Shown here one piece after another: positions 1-6,617 of a stretch of 10,883 nucleotides of DNA. The notes under the pieces are model-generated. The model did not search any database, was not told where the DNA came from, and was given only the letters and a program-made list of their open reading frames with translations. Position 1 is the stretch's first letter. Each line of letters opens with the position of its first letter. This DNA is from CAYVQU01 sp964453155 (lineage in GTDB: Bacteria > Chloroflexota > Anaerolineae > Anaerolineales > UBA11858): assembly GCA_964453155.1 (NCBI GenBank), contig CAYVQU010000173.1, positions 1-10,883 on the forward strand, read 5' to 3'. A program made the position numbers and the translations under genes.

Positions 1-388
1 AATTTACAGTTTCAGCATACGGGTCATCCAAAAAAATTTGGAACAACTCTAGGGTTGCATCCATGTATTGCAGACCTTCTCGGTGTAAATCGGGGAGACA
101 TTCGGAATTATCGATTATGGAGAAGTTATCACGAAGAACTTGCAGTCTGGCAACCGGGGGATTTAATTGCTCAATTGGGGCACTAAATGCAATATCAGCA
201 GCATCATTAAACTCACGTATCATGCCGTGAATGGGGTTTAGGCTGGCGGTGATGTTTTCTGGGCCGCATACATCGACGGTCGGAGAAGGGCTGACTGGGG
301 TTTCAACTTGTTCTGGATTACATCCCGGAATAAATAGCCAAATAAAGATGCTAAAAAAAAGTAGCTTGAAATCGAGTTTTAGTTTCAT
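1..388 (-). CDS. Putative lipoprotein, paralogue of the adjacent lipoprotein (3' end outside window)
   Basis: Reading the minus strand from an ATG at 388-386 gives 129 open codons that run off the left edge of the window, so the C-terminus is missing. The N-terminus has Lys residues, a hydrophobic stretch (about residues 9-20) and a lipobox-like IPGC with Cys23, which predicts export and lipid attachment to the membrane. The mature part has two cysteines, C41 and C97, 56 residues apart, and motifs REFNDAADIA and PIEQL that align without gaps to the neighbouring lipoprotein (453-932), with roughly one third identity over about 81 residues by eye. The gene follows that paralogue after 64 bp with no terminator visible between them, so co-transcription is likely. 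No clear Shine-Dalgarno is seen before the ATG. I do not recognise the family. The function is unknown; a small extracytoplasmic helical domain stabilised by a disulfide is an inference. Confidence 0.8.
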   Translation of the reverse strand, partial: MKLKLDFKLLFFSIFIWLFIPGCNPEQVETPVSPSPTVDVCGPENITASLNPIHGMIREFNDAADIAFSAPIEQLNPPVARLQVLRDNFSIIDNSECLPDLHREGLQYMDATLELFQIFLDDPYAETVN

Positions 389-452
389 ATTTTTTGTTTT
401 TCAGAAAACATCTAAAGAATTCCTTGGTCGGGAAGTTATTTTTTGACGATTA

Positions 453-932
453 CTATGGCGTTTCGCCAAGGATGCTGGTCGCGGTGTTTTCATATAACGC
501 GCGGAGCTCATCCGTAATTTCAATGCCAACCATGATCACTTCTTCCTGCTCCATACTTAGAAACATGAGCATGGTGTCAATGACGGAATTCATATAATCG
601 ATTTGGGCAATTTTCAATGGAACCAGACAATCGGGGACTTCATAATCTTCTGCCGCTCGCCGAATAGCCTGTAAATCAGAGATGGGCCCTGTGAGTTGTT
701 CGTGAGGGGTATTGGCAGCTAAATCAGAAGCATCATCGAACTCAGCCATCCCGGCTAGAATTGGAGCAGCCGAGTCCGAGATATTAGCTGCACTGCAAGG
801 GTCGGGAGTTTGCGCTGCTGAGCTCGGAAGTTCCGTTGACGTTTCTTGGGATGATTGAGCGTTACAAGCTGTAAGGAATAACGCCAATAAAATTACCAAG
901 ATTGAGAAAAATTTGAGTTCCTTCAATGCCAC
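453..932 (-). CDS. Putative lipoprotein of unknown function (upstream member of a tandem pair)
   Basis: The protein has up to 159 residues. The signal sequence has a short charged start, a hydrophobic core (residues 8-20) and the classical lipobox LTAC with Cys23, predicting a type II-processed membrane lipoprotein. A Ser/Thr/Pro-rich linker (about 25-45) leads to a domain with cysteines C46 and C102, the same 56-residue spacing as in the paralogue at 1-388, and the shared motif AEFDDASDLA. The longest reading uses GTG at 932. A TTG at 926-924 is an attractive alternative, because GAGGT lies six bases upstream of it, whereas the same GAGGT nearly abuts the GTG; a TTG start would give MKELKFF. 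An in-frame stop lies just upstream, at 957-959. The gene ends in TAG. It lies downstream of the beta-helix gene on the same strand, but a strong terminator separates them. The family is not recognised, and the mature domain has no catalytic motif I can identify. Confidence 0.85.
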   Translation of the reverse strand: MALKELKFFSILVILLALFLTACNAQSSQETSTELPSSAAQTPDPCSAANISDSAAPILAGMAEFDDASDLAANTPHEQLTGPISDLQAIRRAAEDYEVPDCLVPLKIAQIDYMNSVIDTMLMFLSMEQEEVIMVGIEITDELRALYENTATSILGETP

Positions 933-960
933 ACCTCGCGTTTTGTTTTTGAGATTTTAC

Positions 961-997
961 CAAAAAATAAGGAGGAGCACATAAGCTCCTCCTTATT
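961..997 (-). terminator. Rho-independent terminator of the beta-helix gene
   Basis: A perfect 13-bp inverted repeat (966-978 with 985-997, arm AATAAGGAGGAGC) encloses a 6-base loop. On the minus strand the hairpin is followed directly by TTTTT (966-962). It begins about 20 bases after the TAA stop of the gene ending at 1017. The T-run lies on the minus-strand exit side only, so it terminates leftward transcription and would largely insulate the lipoprotein pair from the beta-helix transcript. Confidence 0.9.
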
Positions 998-1016
998 CTT
1001 GAGTTGGTCCTGATTT

Positions 1017-4000
1017 TTATTTTTGAACGACCGAGAAGTCACCCCAGTAATTAGTAGCAACCACGATCATTCCATTGACAATTTCAAAATCTAATTCAAC
1101 CCAGGCCAATAAAGTTGTATCCCAAACCAATACTGCGATGCTATCAATCGGGATGCCTGCTGGTAGGGGGAACGTCAGCGAGTAAATATAGCCTTCGGTA
1201 ATGCAGCTGTTTTCAGAGGTAAATACTGAAAATAGCTCTCTCATCCCGGCAGGAACACCTTGATTAGATGGATGGGCCAAATTCTCAAAAGCAGTGGCCA
1301 CACACCCAGTTCCAGCCGGATTTGCCGGGAACTGAACAGTAATCTGTTTATCCAGTATGAACTCCTGGGCTTGATCCAATTGGCTAAATTTCCGCTTGAC
1401 ACAGTTGCCTAGTTCAACCTGATTCCCATTGATATTTAGCGCTAATGGGCCTAGCCCATTATTTCTCAGATCAACCCCGCAATCCAAGAACAGGGTGCCA
1501 TCGCCTACATCGGCCTGGATGCCATAAGTCCCATTCCCCGTGTATGCAATGCTATGGATCCAGATTTGTTTTGCGCCCAATGTTGCCGATAACCGCGCCC
1601 CAGCCTCCGCATTGTCATTGGCCTGAACCCCATCCAGGAAAATCTTGCCATCAGATGAAGCCAGGATGCCATTCAACCCATTGTTGCTGAAGGTGCCGTT
1701 GATAAAATCGATGCCGGTACCACCGGCATTGAAGATGGCAACGCCATTACCAAGATTGTCATTGGCCGTTGTATTCGTCATCGAGACATAACCGGCCGAA
1801 TAGATGCCAATCCCATTATTGGTGTTGGTGGTAACCGTTGTATTTGAAAGCATGATGTCATTGCCGCTTTGATTCCAAATCCGGATACCATTGCGACCAT
1901 TTTCAACGGCAGCGGTGTCCGCAACGATTACTTCTCCCGCAGTACGAATGCCAACCCCAACCCGGTTGTTATCACAGAAATCGCTGTGAATTACTCTTAC
2001 GTTTCCACCCCCGCGCGCATTGTTGATGCGTGCTCCTGCACCGCGGTTATTGCAAGCAGAGATGTGGCGTAGAACAACTCGATCCCAGGATAACGCCGTT
2101 ATGCCATTCCAGCCATTATTATTGAAATTATTGTAACCAGCCAGGATGCGGCCATCAGACCGGATAAACGCACCACCGCCGAAGCGATTATTGTTGGCGT
2201 TTGTGTATCTTACGGTAACATCACCTGTTGATCGAATGACCAGACCAGTGTAGCGGTTTGCTCCGAGGTAACTGTAGCCCACATTTACATCGCCGTTACG
2301 CCCATAAGCTCTGAGAATTGCACCGTTGCGGACATTTCTGCGGGCAGTTACATAGCGCAGTGATACAGGTTGATTCGAAACGACCCGCAATCCATTCCCA
2401 CGATTATTGATAAAGGTGCTGTAGCGAATGAACACGCCCCCAAAGTTCCGAGCAGGACCCGGGCCCGGACGGCCATGACTGTGATTACTGACGAAAGCCC
2501 CGCTCCGGCCATTCAGTTTGGCGGTTATGTGGTTTAAAGTAACACTCCGGGGGCCTTTTCTGCTGATGACATCGACGTATACCCCATGCCCCGAGTTGCC
2601 GATCGTTTGCACTCGATTGATGTCAACATTACCATGCGAGAAAATCTCCAGCCCGTTGGAGGTAAATCGAAGCCGGGGTTGAATTGCAGCCCCCGGGATG
2701 CCTTTGAAGAAGAATAAGCCGTTGTGACTGAACGTGCTGCGAGCAACACTTACATCCCGAGCTGCATAGATTGAGGTGCCAGCCAAGGCATTCCAGCGGG
2801 TTACCACGTTGTTCAAAGTGACGTTTCCGCCCAGCAGACTGCCTAAATTGGTATCAATTGAACCTGGGATAAGTCCTTTTTGAGCCCGGTAAGCTTCGAT
2901 TGCGATGCCATCGCCGCTATTGCTGCTGGCAGTAACGCCATTCACAAAAACATTCCCAGTTGTAACGATGTCTAGTCCATTTGCTGTCCGAATGCCTGGA
3001 CGGCGGGTTATCTCGGTAACCGGTCGGATTATCGGACCACGCCCAAAGAAACTGCCATTGCGATTAAATGTGCTGCGGTAAACACTCACATTGCCAATTG
3101 CATCAATATCGGCGCCGCCGGTCCGATTGTAATCGGCAGTGACTCTTCTCAAGACGACATTCCCCATTGAAATGAGGGGATTGATGCTACTTACGGGGCG
3201 CGGCGGTCCGGGAAGCCCGAAAGGCCTGACAAAAGTTTCGATTTCAACCCCATTGCCGCGATTCCCATTGGCCCAGACCAGCGCCAGGGTAACATTGCCT
3301 CTTGAATCGATTTCTAGGCCATTTGCCGGCCGGGGTCGCCGGCCGCGGTTAATTTCGGTCTGACAAATCCGCCCAAAGCAGACATAATTCGTTGCGATAT
3401 CGATCCCATCTCGGCGGTTGCCGTTGGCCCAAACGCCTAGCAAGGTGACGTTTCCGGTGCCAAGCCTAAAATTTGGCTCAGCTGTAATTAAATTATCGGC
3501 GCTAACGGGAAATCCCGGGCCGATGATGGGTTTTATCGGGGTAAACTTGCGATCATAAAAACAAGGTCGGGTACCGTTACAGTTGAATTGACTGCCAAAG
3601 ACCACCACATTCGAGACTGATTTGATCTTGGCGCCGCCTTTATCATTTTTGTTGGCGTTTACCATAACCATGAACACCCGGCCGCCAGGTCGTCGGCCGT
3701 TGTTGATTTTTACTGGAGAACCCTTATCACGGTCGGAATAGGTTTTGATTTTAATTCCATAGCCACTGTTGCGGTTGGCGTCTACTTGAAATAAGACAAC
3801 ATTGCCGGTGGTTGAAATGTTTAATCCGGTCGCACCTCGATTTCTACGTCCTCGGAGCGTTTCATTTTCGAGTGAAAATTCGTTGAGTTCGGTAACCGCC
3901 CGCCTTCGCCGGAAACATTCATTCCCGTTACAGCGGAAATCACTGCCGAAGACGATAACATTCCCGACTGCCTCAATTTCTGCTCCACCACGCTCATTGC

Positions 4001-5801
4001 GATTGGCGGCCACAAATCCTAGGAAAACATTGCCAAGATTTTTGCCTTGGATGGGTTTTCGGCCTTCTTTTTCGACCGTCTCAATTGAAATCCCAAATTG
4101 ATCATTTCGAACCGCTCTAACGTTAATTATTCTCACATTCCCGTTTGTAGTGATGTCAAGCCCATTCCCGGCCGATTGCCGGCGGTGATTGATTTCAGCG
4201 AACAAGCTGTCATCTTTATTAGGTGCGAAGCGATCTCTAAACCCATTATTTGCAAAGCTGCTATTCCCAACGAATACATTCCCTCGGGTTTCAATTAACG
4301 TACCATGGCCGCTATTGCGGGCAGCTCGGATATTGATGATCCTCACATCGCCAGAAGATTCAATTTCAAGCCCATTTCTGCCATTCCGTTTCGAACCCCG
4401 CTCGATAAAATTATCATCAATATCATCGAAGGTTCGCAAGAAACGGGAAGCGCCGTTGCGAATAAAAACGCTGTTCTTTACAGTCACACCACTGCCGATG
4501 TGTTGAATTTCCGAGGTAGGGGCTGCTTTTTTATCGGGCCTACGGCTATTGTCAATGTCCGCGCCATCAAAGCGATTGAACTTGGCCGTAACATTATCAA
4601 GTAAAACATTACCAGCCGTAACGATTTTGATTCCGTCCCCTTGGTTTCCGATAACAGTTGTATTGGTTACAGTGACATCCCCGGGTTTTTCTTTGGGTTT
4701 CTTTACTTTTTTCTCATCCTTATTGGGGGCGCTTTCCTCCCGATCTGGGCGGTTCTCAATGCTGATTCCATCATCGCCACTGTTGGTAACGGTAACTTCA
4801 TCTAAAGTAACATTACCTTCATGCCCTGATACCACTACACCCGATTCCTTGGCATTACTCACTTCGATATTTTCGAGGGTTAAATTCCCGATATTATCTT
4901 CAAAGACGATGTTATGTCCATTTTTCAGGACAAAATTTGCCAGAGTGATATTGGCATCATTTTTGGCGAAGTGAATCCCCCCTTCATCGACAGTTAGAGA
5001 AGAAACATCTTTGTCACTTTTAGGTTCACCGATCGTAGTTTTTTCAAACTTATCTTTATCTTCGGTAACTCCCCCTAACAATACCAGGGTTACTTGGGAC
5101 GAATACCCTTCTAGATTTACAAATTCATTGAAGGTTCCAGCTTGAATATAGATGGTCCCCGAAACACCCGCGTCAACCGCATCTTGAATAGCGGCCGCGA
5201 TATTATCGTGAACCTCCCCGCATTCTGAATCATCTCCACCCCAGATCGTTGGAGAATATCCATCTGGACAAAATTGGGGATCCAAGGCCGAACTTAAAAT
5301 ATCATGGGTTTCTTGGCTGGCAAGCGTCAGAGGATCCCCGTTTTCATCTAATAAAGCTGCGTTGCCTTCAATCAGGGCATCCACGGCCTCGCCAACATTG
5401 TCTTCTTCGGTGTCAGCATCCTGACCGGCTTTGTTTTCTGGATCAGAATTTTCAGGATCGCCGCTATCTCCTGCTTCGCCTGCCCCTTCCCCTGACGATT
5501 CGCCCGAACCAGCCCCGCTTTCTTCGGCAGTTTCCGATTCCTGGCTTTCACCTTCGCTGCTGCTTTCTGAATCCCCTTCATCCGAATTTGTCTCGCCCGT
5601 CCCAGCATCATTGGATGTTTCGGAGGCTGATTCTTCAGTCTGAGAATCCTCACCCGAGTTTTCTCCACTCTCCCCGGGCTCATCGCTTTCTGGGATGGTG
5701 TCGGAGCCAGCCTCGGCTCCGGTATCGGCCTCGGCAGTTTCGACGATATCAGTTAGTGGGCTCTCTTCCTGGGCAAAAACAACTTGTCCGGCGGGCAACA
5801 C
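1017..5801 (-). CDS. Very large secreted right-handed parallel beta-helix repeat protein
   Basis: The longest open frame gives 1594 residues from a GTG, but the natural start is probably an ATG at 5879, separated from this frame by a TAA at 5808-5810 (see the separate entry). The first residues, ending in VVFA-QEE, look like the tail and cleavage site of a signal peptide. Residues 12-140 are low-complexity and acidic (Ser/Glu/Asp/Gly), probably a disordered linker. A motif CPDGYSP near 178 precedes the start of a pectin-lyase-like fold. From about 215 to 1465, rungs of 22-25 residues repeat the pattern GNV-x-L-x-x-V-x-A-x-x-N-x-x-x-G-x-x-I, typical of PbH1 beta-helices. Rungs are grouped into larger modules anchored by NGL(E/D/N)I at residues 476, 546, 658, 827, 941 and 1049, separated by Arg/Pro-rich loops. 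Several loops carry close cysteine pairs (CNGNEC, CNGTRPC, CFGRIC). The last 120 residues (GTGCVATAFENL to WGDFSVVQK) form a different, probable beta-sandwich domain. No polysaccharide-lyase catalytic residues can be assigned, so enzyme versus structural or adhesive surface role is open. Confidence 0.85.
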   Translation of the reverse strand: MLPAGQVVFAQEESPLTDIVETAEADTGAEAGSDTIPESDEPGESGENSGEDSQTEESASETSNDAGTGETNSDEGDSESSSEGESQESETAEESGAGSGESSGEGAGEAGDSGDPENSDPENKAGQDADTEEDNVGEAVDALIEGNAALLDENGDPLTLASQETHDILSSALDPQFCPDGYSPTIWGGDDSECGEVHDNIAAAIQDAVDAGVSGTIYIQAGTFNEFVNLEGYSSQVTLVLLGGVTEDKDKFEKTTIGEPKSDKDVSSLTVDEGGIHFAKNDANITLANFVLKNGHNIVFEDNIGNLTLENIEVSNAKESGVVVSGHEGNVTLDEVTVTNSGDDGISIENRPDREESAPNKDEKKVKKPKEKPGDVTVTNTTVIGNQGDGIKIVTAGNVLLDNVTAKFNRFDGADIDNSRRPDKKAAPTSEIQHIGSGVTVKNSVFIRNGASRFLRTFDDIDDNFIERGSKRNGRNGLEIESSGDVRIINIRAARNSGHGTLIETRGNVFVGNSSFANNGFRDRFAPNKDDSLFAEINHRRQSAGNGLDITTNGNVRIINVRAVRNDQFGISIETVEKEGRKPIQGKNLGNVFLGFVAANRNERGGAEIEAVGNVIVFGSDFRCNGNECFRRRRAVTELNEFSLENETLRGRRNRGATGLNISTTGNVVLFQVDANRNSGYGIKIKTYSDRDKGSPVKINNGRRPGGRVFMVMVNANKNDKGGAKIKSVSNVVVFGSQFNCNGTRPCFYDRKFTPIKPIIGPGFPVSADNLITAEPNFRLGTGNVTLLGVWANGNRRDGIDIATNYVCFGRICQTEINRGRRPRPANGLEIDSRGNVTLALVWANGNRGNGVEIETFVRPFGLPGPPRPVSSINPLISMGNVVLRRVTADYNRTGGADIDAIGNVSVYRSTFNRNGSFFGRGPIIRPVTEITRRPGIRTANGLDIVTTGNVFVNGVTASSNSGDGIAIEAYRAQKGLIPGSIDTNLGSLLGGNVTLNNVVTRWNALAGTSIYAARDVSVARSTFSHNGLFFFKGIPGAAIQPRLRFTSNGLEIFSHGNVDINRVQTIGNSGHGVYVDVISRKGPRSVTLNHITAKLNGRSGAFVSNHSHGRPGPGPARNFGGVFIRYSTFINNRGNGLRVVSNQPVSLRYVTARRNVRNGAILRAYGRNGDVNVGYSYLGANRYTGLVIRSTGDVTVRYTNANNNRFGGGAFIRSDGRILAGYNNFNNNGWNGITALSWDRVVLRHISACNNRGAGARINNARGGGNVRVIHSDFCDNNRVGVGIRTAGEVIVADTAAVENGRNGIRIWNQSGNDIMLSNTTVTTNTNNGIGIYSAGYVSMTNTTANDNLGNGVAIFNAGGTGIDFINGTFSNNGLNGILASSDGKIFLDGVQANDNAEAGARLSATLGAKQIWIHSIAYTGNGTYGIQADVGDGTLFLDCGVDLRNNGLGPLALNINGNQVELGNCVKRKFSQLDQAQEFILDKQITVQFPANPAGTGCVATAFENLAHPSNQGVPAGMRELFSVFTSENSCITEGYIYSLTFPLPAGIPIDSIAVLVWDTTLLAWVELDFEIVNGMIVVATNYWGDFSVVQK

Positions 5802-5879
5802 CAGCGATTAGATCATCGCGATGGCTACCCCTAAAGAAATTGAACGGAAAATGAAATTGCTGCGGCGATTAATGTTCAT
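5802..5879 (-). other. Signal-peptide coding segment split from the beta-helix gene by an in-frame TAA
   Basis: Upstream of the GTG at 5801 and in the same frame, the minus strand reads ATG (5879-5877) for MNINRRSNFIFR, then SISLGVAIAMI, then TAA (5810-5808), then SLVLPAGQVVFA running into the annotated protein. Read through, this is a textbook signal peptide: a basic n-region with two Arg, a hydrophobic core, and V-F-A before the predicted cleavage point. An AGAAGG Shine-Dalgarno lies ten bases before the ATG, which supports this as the ancestral start. A single base difference (TAA to TTA, Leu) would restore the whole gene. Without readthrough only a 23-residue peptide is made from this start. 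Confidence 0.8.
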
Positions 5880-5889
5880 GAGTTTCAAG

Positions 5890-5895
5890 CCTTCT
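5890..5895 (-). promoter_or_regulatory. Ribosome binding site for the upstream ATG (5879) of the beta-helix gene
   Basis: AGAAGG on the minus strand (5895-5890) lies ten bases before the ATG at 5879-5877. No comparable site precedes the GTG at 5801. This favours the upstream start, and therefore a disrupted signal peptide, over a genuine internal GTG start. Confidence 0.55.
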
Positions 5896-5915
5896 GGTTG
5901 TGGTCCTGTCTGTAG

Positions 5916-5994
5916 AATAGCGATGACCTGAATTGTTTTAAAACGCTATTGAAAAATTGATTACCTAGCAATTTAGTTAGGCCGCTCGATAGCG
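5916..5994. repeat. Three short complementary arms (AATAGCG / CGCTATT / ATAGCG) in the beta-helix gene leader
   Basis: AATAGCG at 5916-5922 is a perfect inverted match to CGCTATT at 5944-5950, and ATAGCG recurs at 5989-5994. The central arm can therefore pair with either flank, giving two mutually exclusive stems (7 bp and 6 bp). The segment would be in the 5' untranslated leader of the minus-strand beta-helix gene if the promoter at 6011-6040 is right. It could be an RNA switch, a protein-binding site or chance; the arms are short. Confidence 0.35.
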
Positions 5995-6010
5995 TAACAG
6001 ATAATCAAAA

Positions 6011-6040
6011 ATATTACAAGATGAATTACCTTTTTTTCAA
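6011..6040 (-). promoter_or_regulatory. Candidate sigma70-type promoter for the beta-helix gene
   Basis: On the minus strand TTGAAA (6040-6035) is followed after 18 bases by TAATAT (6016-6011), matching the -35 and -10 consensus at 5/6 and 4/6. It would place the transcript start near 6004, about 125 bases before the ATG at 5879. The surrounding DNA is AT-rich, which raises the chance of accidental matches. Confidence 0.4.
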
Positions 6041-6073
6041 TTGTGATTGAATAATGCGAGGAAATTGATCGAT

Positions 6074-6451
6074 CTAGAAAAAATAAGTTAGACCAAACAA
6101 TACAATTTGAACCCCAAATGTCCAGGCAAATAATTTTCGAGATTTCGCTTGCCCGGCGTAATCGAAATGATAGTCAGACCCAAATACCACCACAAAAATC
6201 GCGATCACCGTCATTATAATGGCGGTGATTTTGCCGAATGGATCAGCATAAACGTTGGCCATGAGCGGGCTATTTCCTTGGTTGAGGAAATAGCTGGTCG
6301 CCAATCGAATAGCTAAGAACCGTACCGTCATTATTTGCCAAAATGCGATAATTGCGGTTAACAACCACAGCAGAATCGTAATGCTGTAAATTAAGGGTGT
6401 TTTCAGCAGCCGTAAATGGTTTTCTTTGGGTTCTGGTTTCATGGCCGTCAT
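6074..6451 (-). CDS. Small integral membrane protein of unknown function (three predicted membrane segments)
   Basis: The protein has 125 residues and ends in TAG. Three hydrophobic stretches are visible: about 22-42 (ITILLWLLTAIIAFWQ), about 74-92 (ITAIIMTVIAIFVVVFG) and about 107-125 at the extreme C-terminus (ending GLTYFF). The N-terminal 18 residues are polar and charged, and a short basic loop (QAKSRKL) precedes the last segment, suggesting a cytoplasmic face there. Two ATGs, residues 1 and 4, are possible starts, and neither has a clear Shine-Dalgarno. It lies 194 bp upstream of the beta-helix gene start on the same strand, with no terminator between, and is divergent from the UvrA-like gene. 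I do not recognise the family and see no catalytic or metal-binding motif. The predicted membrane location is well supported; any role is not. Confidence 0.75.
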   Translation of the reverse strand: MTAMKPEPKENHLRLLKTPLIYSITILLWLLTAIIAFWQIMTVRFLAIRLATSYFLNQGNSPLMANVYADPFGKITAIIMTVIAIFVVVFGSDYHFDYAGQAKSRKLFAWTFGVQIVLFGLTYFF

Positions 6452-6499
6452 GATAACAAGAACTTACGAGAGTGTACAGGAGTAGGACCGCGGCAATAT

Positions 6500-6528
6500 T
6501 TGATGGCCTAGAACGGATGTGCTATACT
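6500..6528 (+). promoter_or_regulatory. Predicted sigma70-type promoter of the UvrA-like gene
   Basis: TTGATG (6500-6505) and TATACT (6523-6528) are separated by the optimal 17 bases and match the -35 and -10 consensus at 4/6 and 5/6. The transcript would begin near 6535, leaving a leader of about 83 bases before the ATG at 6618. No SOS (LexA-type) palindrome was noticed in this region. Confidence 0.55.
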
Positions 6529-6548
6529 GGGTAGGGTTGATATTTCAA
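6521..6548 (-). promoter_or_regulatory. Candidate divergent promoter for the small membrane protein gene
   Basis: On the minus strand TTGAAA (6548-6543) and TATAGC (6526-6521) are 16 bases apart, at 5/6 and 4/6 to consensus. Its -10 box overlaps the -10 box of the rightward promoter, so the two polymerases would compete for the same DNA. Only sequence similarity supports it. Confidence 0.35.
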
Positions 6549-6605
6549 TTTCCAGAGTCAGTTCGCCAAATGTCGATTACACCTTCTGGATGAACTTATG
6601 GCTAC

Positions 6606-6613
6606 AGGGAGGT
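6606..6613 (+). promoter_or_regulatory. Strong Shine-Dalgarno of the UvrA-like gene
   Basis: AGGGAGGT ends four bases before the ATG at 6618. This fixes the start, and the reading MDVRIRGAQQNNLKNLD matches the usual UvrA N-terminus. Confidence 0.85.
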
Positions 6614-6617
6614 CGGT

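Noticed and set aside
4189..4974. Several plus-strand open frames of about 100-140 codons within the beta-helix gene
   Set aside because: They are antisense shadows of a repetitive gene with biased codons, and none shows a recognisable motif.
1400..5160. Repeated DNA words suggesting a tandem or CRISPR-like array
   Set aside because: The repetition follows protein rungs with variable spacing and diverged codons. There are no identical direct repeats with unique spacers.
5249..5854. Plus-strand open frame of 201 codons opposite the N-terminus of the beta-helix gene
   Set aside because: Its composition (Pro, Arg, Leu, His-rich, no domain pattern) is what the complement of a Ser/Glu/Asp-rich region yields. 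It has no good ribosome binding site and lies wholly inside a strong coding gene.
6031..6051. Hairpin TTCAAT-TGTG-ATTGAA next to a T-run as a terminator
   Set aside because: On the plus strand the T-run precedes the stem, and on the minus strand the stem is followed by A residues, so it fits a terminator in neither direction. It overlaps the predicted -35 box instead.
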